NCBI RefSeq assembly: GCF_001667035.1
Contig: NZ_LZIR01000008.1
Location: forward strand, 124,001-188,000
DNA: 64,000 nt
Origin: Mycobacterium sp. 852002-51057_SCH5723018
GTDB taxonomy: Bacteria; Actinomycetota; Actinomycetes; Mycobacteriales; Mycobacteriaceae
Direction of reading: 5' to 3'
Made by a program: the position numbers and the translations under genes. Under the pieces are notes generated by a model. It did no database searches. It was not told where the DNA came from and saw only the letters and a list, made by a program, of their open reading frames with translations. Shown here piece by piece: positions 35,445-43,065 of the stretch (position 1 is the first letter of the stretch; every line of letters starts with the position of its first letter).

Positions 35445-36361
35445 GGAACTTTCTCCCTTTCACCGGCGACCAACCTTGCCACAGCCTATAGGGAAATACG
35501 GGGCTTAAGAGGGCAATGGGTCGCCGACTTCTGAGTCATTTTTCCTCAGTGGTGCAGCGCGGCGGCCAGAATCCCGGTGTACAACATGGTGATGGTTTAC
35601 CGGGTCGTCCCCCTAGTTGACCATAATATCTGTTATGGGTTGAAAGATGCTGTCCGGCAACGTATATCGATTCACGCGTCCTTATGGTTTGCCAAACAAG
35701 TGGATTCATCTTGCGTGCTAAAGCACTGATGGCTCATCGACGGGGATTTGTCAGCCGAGTTAGGTGAAAGCTTGAACGCGTCTCAGGGCGCATCGCAGTG
35801 GAATCCGGTCACGGCACCGATGTCTTACTGGCCTTGACCGGCCGCGGGGGGCTGGTGCCGGGACTCGCGGCACCGTAGGGATTGACGCTTAGAAGCTGAC
35901 CCACTACCCGCGCCACGCCGAGTTGACGAACCACCCAACGCCACGTCACCATCAGCACGGCCTGCGACCGGGCAACCCCGGTCCCATGCTCATGGCAAAC
36001 CGGTGGTCCCTTCACCGTGGCAAGCGACACCTGGGTCGCGTTGCGGAGTTTGACGAACATGCAACGACACAACACCCACACTCCGCCGGCACACTGAGCG
36101 AAATTCCATGGGGGCCAGCTCGTCAATCCGCGCGGTGGACGGCGGCTGGCCTTCTACCTCACGGATATCTGGCGAATCACCACGCAGCAGCCGAATCTAA
36201 GAGTCGATGGCCTCGATGTCGCGCATGCGCGGAGCTGAGATCCGCGACAGCACTTCCGGTACTTCACATCTCGGCGAGGCTGGGGAAGCGTACGGAGCTC
36301 GTTGGGTTAGGCTATTAGCTGCGCTGATCCGTACCGTTAGCGACTGTTGCGAGGGTGTCAA
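35445..36361. other. 917 bp without a supported gene
   Basis: Several frames of 60-130 codons are open on both strands, but none has a ribosome binding site, codon bias or recognisable motif. Base composition is lower in GC than the neighbours from about 35560 to 35760. The stretch probably consists of decayed mobile-element DNA. Confidence 0.5.
35621..35638. promoter_or_regulatory. CCATAA-N6-TTATGG palindrome
   Basis: Perfect 6-6-6 inverted repeat, CCATAATATCTGTTATGG, in an AT-rich patch. It looks like an operator for a dimeric regulator, but no gene starts nearby. It may be a relic of a lost promoter. Confidence 0.35.
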
Positions 36362-36646
36362 GTGAGCTTGAGTGATTTGGCAGCCAGGTTTGTGGCGTTC
36401 ATTCTCGCTGCCTACCCCCACGGCGTCCCCAAGACCGACTGCAGAGCGCTGCTGGCATTGCTGCGGCGTCGGTTATCCGAGGACGAGATAGCGGCAGTGG
36501 CCAGAGACCTGGTGGCTCGCGGCGAGTTGAAAATCGCCGATATTGGCGCGACCATCACGTGGTTCAGTGACAAACCGCCAACAGCGGCAGATCTTGAACG
36601 TGTCCAACGTCGCCTTCGAGGGGATTGGCTGGCCCGTTGGCCCTGA
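36362..36646 (+). CDS. DUF3349 small protein
   Basis: 94 aa from GTG 36362. AYPHGVPKTDCRALLALLRR and RLSEDEIAAVARDLVARGEL are the DUF3349 signature, followed by TITWFSDKPPTAADLERVQR. The fold is a compact helical domain seen in mycobacterial proteins of unknown function (for example Rv0543c). A second copy of the domain is fused to PhoU at 53158-53472 in this window. Confidence 0.78.
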   Translation: MSLSDLAARFVAFILAAYPHGVPKTDCRALLALLRRRLSEDEIAAVARDLVARGELKIADIGATITWFSDKPPTAADLERVQRRLRGDWLARWP

Positions 36647-36756
36647 CCAATTAGCGTGGGTGTTGCTCGGCGGGTTTCCACCGCCTGTGAGCTTCGCAGT
36701 CATCACGCCAGCAGGGGGGCCGCGTCGCTGTTGATCGCGGTGGCCCATGCCACAAG

Positions 36757-36800
36757 TTGGCTCCCGGAGATGCTCCGGGAGCCATTTTCATGCCAGGTGG
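36757..36800 (+). other. diverged copy of the tRNA terminator, possible right end of an integrated element
   Basis: GGCTCCCGGAGATGCTCCGG then GAGCCATTTTCATGCCA matches the tRNA-fMet terminator and its trailing TTTTCATGCCA (34549-34590) at nearly every position. With the integrase fragment at the left end, this could mark the old attachment-site duplication of a 2.2-kb scar. Confidence 0.45.
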
Positions 36801-36862
36801 ACCAGGCGGCCTGCCACGCTTCGCAGATGCAGTCCCCGGTTCCTGGAGGACAATGAGGAGCT

Positions 36863-37549
36863 ATGCCTGGCGCCCGCGAACCTGCACCGACAGCCGAACC
36901 GGTGACACGGTCTTCTGCGCCCTGGATAACGATTACCGGGTTGGACGGCTCCGGCAAGACGACGTTGCTGCAGGACTTAGTAGGCGAGCTGGGCGGATTC
37001 CAGTTCCGGTTGCCTTATCACCAGTTCGTGCGCCAATTCTTGAACGTATCGGGTGCAGGGACCGCGTTCGGTGACGTGCATACGGATCGCTTGCTGTTCG
37101 CCGCGGACGCCCGACTAACCAACTGTCTGATCGGGGAATGGCGGCAGTCGCACCCGCTTTTGCTGTCCCAGCGGGGTTGGATGGACAACTTCATCTTCGG
37201 GGCCGTGCAAGGCGTCAGTTACGAGGAGGCTGATGAGCTGCTGCGGCCTTCGGAGCTCGAACGCCCATCCGCGATCATCTACCTGACCGCCGAACCCCAG
37301 GTCGCCTTTAGCCGGATCGCCGCGGACCGGAACGGCGACAAATACGAGACGCTCGACTTCATTGCTGAGCAGCATCGAGAGACATCGCGGTTTTATGAAT
37401 CAGTGAAGGCAGGCCTGCAGGTCTTGGCGCCTTTCGCGGGCATCCCGGCCATCTTCATCGACACGACCACAAAGACGAGGGAGACGGTGCTTCGCGAGGG
37501 GCGCGCTTTCCTGGCCCGTACGCTTGCCGCCAAGCCAGAGTCGGAATGA
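36863..37549 (+). CDS. thymidylate-kinase-like P-loop nucleotide kinase
   Basis: 228 aa. WITITGLDGSGKTTLLQDLV is a Walker A loop of the dTMP-kinase/deoxynucleoside-kinase type. LSQRGWMDNFIFGAVQG stands where the DR(Y/F) motif of TMPK lies, and IYLTAEPQVAFSRIAADRNG is the lid-side block. The chain lacks some catalytic details of housekeeping Tmk, so a different nucleotide is likely. It precedes a 5'-deoxyribonucleotidase gene by 160 bp, in the same direction. Confidence 0.7.
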   Translation: MPGAREPAPTAEPVTRSSAPWITITGLDGSGKTTLLQDLVGELGGFQFRLPYHQFVRQFLNVSGAGTAFGDVHTDRLLFAADARLTNCLIGEWRQSHPLLLSQRGWMDNFIFGAVQGVSYEEADELLRPSELERPSAIIYLTAEPQVAFSRIAADRNGDKYETLDFIAEQHRETSRFYESVKAGLQVLAPFAGIPAIFIDTTTKTRETVLREGRAFLARTLAAKPESE

Positions 37550-37709
37550 ATCAAAGTTACTGTAGGCGTTGAGCTTTGACGTCGGCCGCTCGGTCGACGG
37601 TGAAGCGGCCAAGGCGGGCGTTAATTGCGTCGCTTTGCGAACAGCGCGGCTGCTGACTCGACGGTCGGAGCCCTCGGGTCACGGGCGCCGCGGGTGTCAC
37701 AATGACGTG

Positions 37710-38294
37710 ATGGCAAGCCGCGGTACCGACAACATCGTCCTGGTTGACATGGACGGGGTGCTGGCCGATTTCGACGCCGCGGTACTGGATCAGCTTCCGC
37801 CGGACATCGAACGCGTCGTTCGCACACATTTTTATATCGCCGAGGACTACCCGCGCCATGTCGCCGACGTCGAGTACATCACCGGCCATCCAGATTTCTT
37901 TCTGAACTTGCCGCTGGTCGATAAGGCGTTACTGGGCTGGCAGCGCCTGATCGACGCCGGATACCAACCGCGTATTTGTACGGCACCGCTGTCGCGAAAC
38001 AGCCAGTCCGTTCAACACAAACTGGCATGGTTGCGGCGCCACTTCGTGCCCCGCTTCGGTGAACACGTGGTCAGTGACGCGATCATCGATAGAGAGAAAT
38101 ACCGCTACACCGGACTTGCTTTGATCGACGACCGGCCGGAAGTCGACACCAACAACGGCCAGGCCAACTGGTGCCACATCGTGTTCGACCGGCCCTACAA
38201 CAAGCACTCCAGCGCTGCACTGCGAATACGAGGCTGGGACGATCCCCATCTGAACAGCACCCTAGAAGCCGCGTGCCGACGCACTCAGGCCTGA
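37710..38294 (+). CDS. 5'(3')-deoxyribonucleotidase, NT5C/HAD type
   Basis: 194 aa. IVLVDMDGVLADFDAAVLDQ is the HAD motif I of the NT5C branch (DMDGVLADF), and LALIDDRPEVDTNNGQANWC contains motif III/IV acidic residues (DDRPEVD). The family dephosphorylates dNMPs. Start choice: the ATG at 37710 directly precedes the conserved part; no good ribosome binding site is seen. Paired with the kinase above. Confidence 0.75.
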   Translation: MASRGTDNIVLVDMDGVLADFDAAVLDQLPPDIERVVRTHFYIAEDYPRHVADVEYITGHPDFFLNLPLVDKALLGWQRLIDAGYQPRICTAPLSRNSQSVQHKLAWLRRHFVPRFGEHVVSDAIIDREKYRYTGLALIDDRPEVDTNNGQANWCHIVFDRPYNKHSSAALRIRGWDDPHLNSTLEAACRRTQA

Positions 38295-38610
38295 CAAAAG
38301 CTCGGCTCAAAGGTCGGTCCTCACGCGATTAACCGCACTTACCTGTACTAGGTCTACGCCTCGGGGTATTCCATCGCGGCGGTAACCGGGCCCAGCGCAA
38401 TCACCACCACCGGTCGTTCTAGACAGGCGCGCGGCAAGGCGAGAATGAGACGCCACGGCCTGGACTACAGCCCGGAGGTGCTGGCCGCGGTCTGGCTGAT
38501 TTTCACGTATTCGAGGCGGGGGCGCCGACGCGGCGAATAGAGTAGCCGCCGGGACGGGCGTGGCCGTACCAAGCCATCATCGATGGACCTCCTAGGCCGG
38601 CGAGGTGCAC
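38295..38610. other. 316 bp, no intact gene; possible transposase relic
   Basis: One plus frame around 38450-38540 reads RMRRHGLDYSPEVLAAVWLI and stops at TAG 38538. It resembles the N-terminal helix-turn-helix of some IS transposases (A-RHG--Y---V-AAL---W), but the match is short. CGAGG before 38611 belongs to the next gene. Confidence 0.3.
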
Positions 38611-38850
38611 ATGAAAAAAGTTCTACTTCTTGTCGGGATCGCGATCGTAGTGGTGATCATCGGCGTGCTCGCTCTGCCAACCAAGGATCGGTGCGGCGCG
38701 GCGCGCTCCGCGTGCGCTACGGCACCTGATGCGCAGGGCTACATTCACTACTACTACGAGATCAAACCGCTCGGCGCGGTACTCATTGAATACGTGACAG
38801 GTTTGAAATTGGCGTTTCATTACAGTTCGGGCAACGAGAAGGTTCATTAG
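38611..38850 (+). CDS. small membrane-anchored or secreted protein, 79 aa
   Basis: KKVLLLVGIAIVVVIIGVLA is a signal peptide or anchor. The remaining 55 residues contain two cysteines (RCGAARSACATAP) and a Tyr-rich IHYYYEIKPLG. ATG 38611 follows GAGG by five bases. No family recognised. Confidence 0.55.
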   Translation: MKKVLLLVGIAIVVVIIGVLALPTKDRCGAARSACATAPDAQGYIHYYYEIKPLGAVLIEYVTGLKLAFHYSSGNEKVH

Positions 38851-38902
38851 TAACCTTCCGATTCATCGGGATCCGGCGGCCCCGTCGGCTAGTGTTCGGC
38901 GC

Positions 38903-39262
38903 ATGGGCCAGCCGGAGCCTCCGATGCCACCGCCATATGCTTCTGGGTCCTGGCCGACGACCAGCCGGCATCAAAACGGGTCCGCAATCGCTTCAGTAAT
39001 CTTGGGCGTGATCGCGCTCGTCACCAGTTGGCTGCTGATCGGGATTTTTTTCGGTATCGCCGCGGTAGCGACTGGCTTCGTCGCCCGCTCTCGATCCACC
39101 GCGGGTGCAGTGAGCCCGCCTGGAATGGCCGTGGTCGGCATCGTGATTGGAGCGGTGGCCATCGTCGTGGGAATCGGTGCGCTGGGATTCCTCGTCTGGC
39201 TGATCGTGAATGTCCAGACCGACCCGTGCTTTCCGGTTAAGCATCACACGGGCTGCTACTGA
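38903..39262 (+). CDS. DUF4190-like small membrane protein
   Basis: 119 aa. Pro-rich N-terminal 30 residues, then two long helices, AIASVILGVIALVTSWLLIG-FFGIAAVATGF and GMAVVGIVIGAVAIVVGIGA-LGFLVWLIV, with the RSRSTAG loop and a P-G-M-A pattern between them as in DUF4190. Two C-terminal cysteines (DPCFPVKHHTGCY) may pair outside the membrane. Function unknown. Confidence 0.65.
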   Translation: MGQPEPPMPPPYASGSWPTTSRHQNGSAIASVILGVIALVTSWLLIGIFFGIAAVATGFVARSRSTAGAVSPPGMAVVGIVIGAVAIVVGIGALGFLVWLIVNVQTDPCFPVKHHTGCY

Positions 39263-39340
39263 GGCTGTACGGCTCGACAGTTGCCGATCGACACAAAGAA
39301 GACGCGGTTCAAGGGCTCTTCGTAAATAAGAGCGCCCCGG

Positions 39341-39494
39341 GTCTTCTTCGACCGCCATGCCTCAAACAGACTCGCCGAAGCCATCAACGGACGCCTGGAA
39401 GCGCTGTGCCGCAACGGATTCGGCAACCACCCACTACCGCTGGCGCTCACTCCTTCACAGCGGCGACCTGCACTCACTCGACAATGCACTCTGA
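39341..39494 (+). pseudogene. ISL3-family transposase C-terminal relic
   Basis: Reads VFFDRHASNRLAEAINGRLE, then ALCRNGFGNH in one frame. After a frameshift near 39430 it reads HYRWRSLLHSGDLHSLDNAL and TGA. That is the usual C-terminus of ISL3-type transposases. The rest of the element is gone. Confidence 0.75.
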
Positions 39495-39976
39495 ATTACG
39501 AAGAGCGCAATTAGCCAACCGCGCTGTGCGACACGTGCGGAACCGGCGGTGTGCTGGGTAGCCGCGATCGCGTTGACCCCAATCGTTTTCGGCTGCACGT
39601 TCAGCAAGGCGCTGTCACAAGCCCTGAGACTGTCAGATCCGCAACGGTGTTCGCCGCGGGGCAGCCGCCGCTGACGAGCGCCGTACCGCTGCCGTTTACA
39701 CCAATGGAGCTGACTTTTAGTCCGTCGGCGAACAGTAGAAGAGCGGGATGCGTTCGCAGCCGATCGATTTCCCCGATGAGACGGTCGGTGGTATTGGCAC
39801 GTCGGTGGTGACCTTGTCGAGCCTGCAGGGACGCTTCAGGCGCGACCGCGAGGTCGGGGTCCGCGCTCGCGCACCGCCGGGCCCGCTCCCAGGAATTTTC
39901 GCGATTCTCGGAAACCTGGTGCCTTTCCGGCTTGTCCAACGTTGTTGACGACACCCACCCGACAGAGGAGAAAGTC
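39495..39976. other. 482 bp without a supported gene
   Basis: Open frames exist on both strands (39551-39811 plus, 39601-40008 minus), but they lack ribosome binding sites and known motifs and overlap each other. Short blocks such as CWVAAIALTPIVFGCTFSKA look like a former lipoprotein signal, broken downstream. The AGGAG before 39977 belongs to the next gene. Confidence 0.4.
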
Positions 39977-40453
39977 ATGGACGTTGCGAACTTCGGCCGG
40001 ATGCTCATCGAGCACTACTTGCGTGAGCGCCGTCTGGTGTACCTCGTCGGCGGCGACGGGGAGTTCTGCGTGAAATTCACGAACAGCGAGCGCACCTCCG
40101 TCACGGCAATCATCTTCTCCATGGAGGGACCAGACGGCAACATTGCTGTGGTGCGCGCCCGCACCTCGGCGGTTTTCGTGCCGGACCAACACGCGAGGCT
40201 GACGGAGTTCGTCGACGAGTGGAACCGCACGAAACGCTGGCCGAAGGCGTACACGGTGGTCGGCGCCGACGGCGTACCGGAGATTATCGGCGAGTGCAGC
40301 TGGTTGATGGACAGCGAGTTTCCCTCGGATCTGTTTGACCGGTGGGTATCACTCGTTGTGGACGCCGCGGCGACGCTCTTCGAGGAGCTGACGGCGCGTC
40401 CACTGTCGCCGACTGCCGCCGAACTAGACTCCTGGCTCATGGGTCGGAGGTAG
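39977..40453 (+). CDS. YbjN-domain protein
   Basis: 158 aa from ATG 39977, seven bases after AGGAG. RMLIEHYLRERRLVYLVGGD and FVDEWNRTKRWPKAYTVVGA match the YbjN fold (PF10722), a small alpha/beta domain related to type III secretion chaperones. The C-terminal half is helical. Function in mycobacteria is unknown. The next gene starts four bases after the stop, so the two are co-transcribed. Confidence 0.72.
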   Translation: MDVANFGRMLIEHYLRERRLVYLVGGDGEFCVKFTNSERTSVTAIIFSMEGPDGNIAVVRARTSAVFVPDQHARLTEFVDEWNRTKRWPKAYTVVGADGVPEIIGECSWLMDSEFPSDLFDRWVSLVVDAAATLFEELTARPLSPTAAELDSWLMGRR

Positions 40454-40457
40454 CCCG

Positions 40458-40781
40458 ATGGCGATCATGCCGCACTGCGTGGTCTGCGGATTCGAACGCG
40501 GCTACCAGGAGGTAAAAGAAGTGACCTTCGCCGACTACGTGACCGATTGGCCGCATCCGCGGTCTGCAGACGGATCACTGATCGTCGGGTGGTCGAACTC
40601 GCTGGGCATCACGGCACCGCCCGGGGTAGGTCTGTTCTGCCGCGCGCATCTCAGGCGGGCGCGGCGCCTTCGGCACCTGACCAGTGCCGCAGCCGTCGAG
40701 ATGATCTGTACCGACGCCGACCGCGGATTCAGCGGCCTGCTGCGGCGACTGCGGCTTCGCAGGCGACGGGCGCGACCGTGA
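40458..40781 (+). CDS. hypothetical protein with N-terminal CxxC
   Basis: 107 aa, GGAGG eight bases upstream. HCVVCGFERGYQ near the start and GLFCRAHLRRARR further on supply cysteines and a His that could bind one zinc. The C-terminus is strongly basic (LRRLRLRRRRARP), as in nucleic-acid-binding tails. It follows the YbjN gene closely and converges on the dynamin gene. No family recognised. Confidence 0.55.
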   Translation: MAIMPHCVVCGFERGYQEVKEVTFADYVTDWPHPRSADGSLIVGWSNSLGITAPPGVGLFCRAHLRRARRLRHLTSAAAVEMICTDADRGFSGLLRRLRLRRRRARP

Positions 40782-40813
40782 AACGCAGTGGGACAACTGC
40801 AGCCCGGATACGG

Positions 40814-42601
40814 CTAAGGCGTGGGCTGCGGCCCGGTCAACGCCAGTAGTTCGGCATGCAACGCATTCCACCTGCCCCGCAGCGGCCCGAGCGACAACGC
40901 GAGTTTGTCGATGTGTTTGTGGCGGTCCACGTCGGCTTGACCGATCGCCTTTCGTTGCTCCTCCGCCTCGGCGATAGCAGCATCGACCGCCTCATCTATG
41001 GCGTCTCTCAGCTTCCATTTCAGGCGTTCGAACCGACGCAAGGTGTCGGTGCTGATGAGCTCTGTCGCCTCGCTGATCGCGTCTCGAACCCGTCGGGCAA
41101 GATCGTCACGCTTCTGGGCCTGGATGCGGAAGAACCGCTGCAACAGATACCAGCCCAGCCCGGGCAACATCATAGGCCCCAAAGTCACCCCGGCAGCGAT
41201 GCCAATAGTGTGGGCGACAGCGTTGCCGATATTGTTCGCCATCATGGTGGCGAGGTATGACTGCTGCAGCGCGGCCATGGCGTTGGCACCGTTGCGGGCG
41301 GTGCGGGTGGCCTCGGCCAGGCAGTCGGCGGCGCTGCTGCCAGGGGCGGCCATGTGATGGGTCAGTGCGTCGATATCGACGAAAAACAGTCCCTGGATGA
41401 GATTTTCGGCGAGTTCCTCTACTCGACGATGCACCTCCGCAACGGTGTCTTGCTGCCACTCGCGCAGGTCGTGGACGATCTGCGCTTCCAGTGCCGCAAA
41501 ATCGTCGCGAGCGTTGGCGGCAACTGCGCGGTCGGCGTACTCGCGGTCAAGCTCCTTCGCCCGCTGCTTACGCGCGTCCTGAGCGGCCCACTCCGCCTCG
41601 CTCATCAGTCTGTACATCAGCGTCTGCCAGGCCCCGCGATGTTGGCGCAGCGTCGACAGCCGGCCGGTGACGACGTCAAGACCCTCGGCCTCTCCGGTGC
41701 GTTCCTTCAAGACGCTACGGCGTTGTGCGAGTGCACCATACGCGGTCGCCAGAGACTGCTTGATCTGGCGCAAGGCGTTGCGCTGGGTGTGGACATGCTG
41801 GCTGGCGGCAATCTCGCGCAATACCGCGCGCAACGGCTCGATGCCGGATTCGGCCAGCGACTCGGCATCACCGAGCGCCGCCTCGGCGGCCAGCTCCGCG
41901 GATACCGCAAGGAACGTCAGGCCCCTGACCTGGTCCGGCGGTAGGCGCTTTTTGATCACGGCGATGTTCTCTTCGAGATTCGCGGTCCCGCCGTCGTCGG
42001 TGTTGTCCACCTTGGACAGCACGAACACCACGTGGTCAATGCAGGACGCGGCTTCGACCAGGAATCCGGCCGCGGCCAGGGAAAGCTTTTCGCCTGCAGC
42101 GCACACGAAGACCAGCGCGGCGGCACCTTCGAGCGCCGCCAACGTCATCGACGTCGTCGTGGGATCAAGGCCGCCGACACCCGGGGTGTCGAACAATGTC
42201 ACCTCCGCCAACATCGGATGGTCGATCACCACTTCCACGAAGTCGACGGCGACATCGGCCGGATCTCGTTGCACCGTCACCGAGGCGAGCTCCTCCACGC
42301 CGACGGTTTCGGTGCGGCCATCGACGAGGCCCAACCGCACGTGTTCGGGGCTGCCGCCCCCCACCGCGAACGGCTGCTTGGTCGGAAGCACAGGCAGGTC
42401 CGCGCGACCCAGTACCGCGTTGATCAATGCGGTCTTGCCTGCACCCACCTCTCCGACGAACACGATCTTGGCCCGGTCCGCCGGTTGCGTTGTCGCCGAG
42501 GGCAACTGGCGCAGGGCGAGCTGAATCTCGTGGTTGGTGTAAACGGTGCCCAGGTCGGCGGCCAACGCCTCAATCCTGTCGCCCATCGACGGCTCCGTCA
42601 T
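40814..42601 (-). CDS. dynamin-like GTPase (larger of the pair)
   Basis: 595 aa. G1 VFVGEVGAGKTALINAVLG, G3 LFDTPGVGGLDPTTT and G4 LSKVDNTDDGG are clear. The C-terminal half is long coiled-coil helices with a hydrophobic stretch IGIAAGVTLGPMMLPGLGWY that could insert in the membrane as a paddle. It resembles the mycobacterial IniA/IniC family and bacterial dynamins. The ATGA overlap with the GrpE-like gene (42598-42601) shows coupling. It is the third gene of the minus-strand operon. The Hsp70 and sigma genes are transcribed the opposite way. Confidence 0.82.
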   Translation of the reverse strand: MTEPSMGDRIEALAADLGTVYTNHEIQLALRQLPSATTQPADRAKIVFVGEVGAGKTALINAVLGRADLPVLPTKQPFAVGGGSPEHVRLGLVDGRTETVGVEELASVTVQRDPADVAVDFVEVVIDHPMLAEVTLFDTPGVGGLDPTTTSMTLAALEGAAALVFVCAAGEKLSLAAAGFLVEAASCIDHVVFVLSKVDNTDDGGTANLEENIAVIKKRLPPDQVRGLTFLAVSAELAAEAALGDAESLAESGIEPLRAVLREIAASQHVHTQRNALRQIKQSLATAYGALAQRRSVLKERTGEAEGLDVVTGRLSTLRQHRGAWQTLMYRLMSEAEWAAQDARKQRAKELDREYADRAVAANARDDFAALEAQIVHDLREWQQDTVAEVHRRVEELAENLIQGLFFVDIDALTHHMAAPGSSAADCLAEATRTARNGANAMAALQQSYLATMMANNIGNAVAHTIGIAAGVTLGPMMLPGLGWYLLQRFFRIQAQKRDDLARRVRDAISEATELISTDTLRRFERLKWKLRDAIDEAVDAAIAEAEEQRKAIGQADVDRHKHIDKLALSLGPLRGRWNALHAELLALTGPQPTP

Positions 42602-43065
42602 GGCACCCACTTGTATACGACCACTTCGGCCGGCGCGAGCAGCCGGTCGCCGTCGAGATACCCGGGAGTCAGCGTGCGCGCAACCAGGCCGTCGTCGGCA
42701 GGTTCGGGGGCCGGCAGGGTGTGATCGACGCGGTGGCGGGCGGAGTCCTTGAATTGGCCGGTCGGGTCGAACACCGACACGCCAGCGTCGCGGAGGGCCT
42801 CGTCGAGGACATCGGCCAGCAGAGGATCATCAAGCAGACCACGGACTTTCACACATCCACTGACCAGTGTGCCGCGGTGTTCGGCGATCGCGGGGACAGG
42901 CTGCTCTTGGGATCGCCGAACAACGCGCCGGACGATGAGGCCGATCAGGACACCGGCCGCCACCAGCAGCAGTGCCGCGAAGGCCAGCAACGACAGTGTC
43001 GGAACCCAGTCGATGCCGGCGGCGAAGCCCGCTGATGCGACGAGTGAGGCACTGAATTGAGTCAT
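42598..43065 (-). CDS. membrane-anchored protein with GrpE-type head domain
   Basis: 155 aa. One membrane helix (residues about 22-48, LSLLAFAALLLVAAGVLIGL). After a linker, residues 95-150 read like the beta-rich head of the nucleotide exchange factor GrpE: FDP (99-101), GLVARTLTPGYLDGDRLLAP and AEVVVYKW. The long coiled-coil dimerisation part of GrpE is missing. It is translationally coupled on both sides to dynamin-like GTPases (ATGA overlaps). I infer that it serves the Hsp70 encoded at 47514. GrpE assignment rests on the motif order only. Confidence 0.6.
   Translation of the reverse strand: MTQFSASLVASAGFAAGIDWVPTLSLLAFAALLLVAAGVLIGLIVRRVVRRSQEQPVPAIAEHRGTLVSGCVKVRGLLDDPLLADVLDEALRDAGVSVFDPTGQFKDSARHRVDHTLPAPEPADDGLVARTLTPGYLDGDRLLAPAEVVVYKWVP

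Noticed and set aside
35809..36318. Overlapping 105- and 131-codon frames on both strands
   Set aside because: No ribosome binding site, no motif, unlikely composition; probably decayed DNA.
39551..40008. Frames of 86 (plus) and 135 (minus) codons
   Set aside because: They overlap each other and the YbjN start, with no supporting signal.
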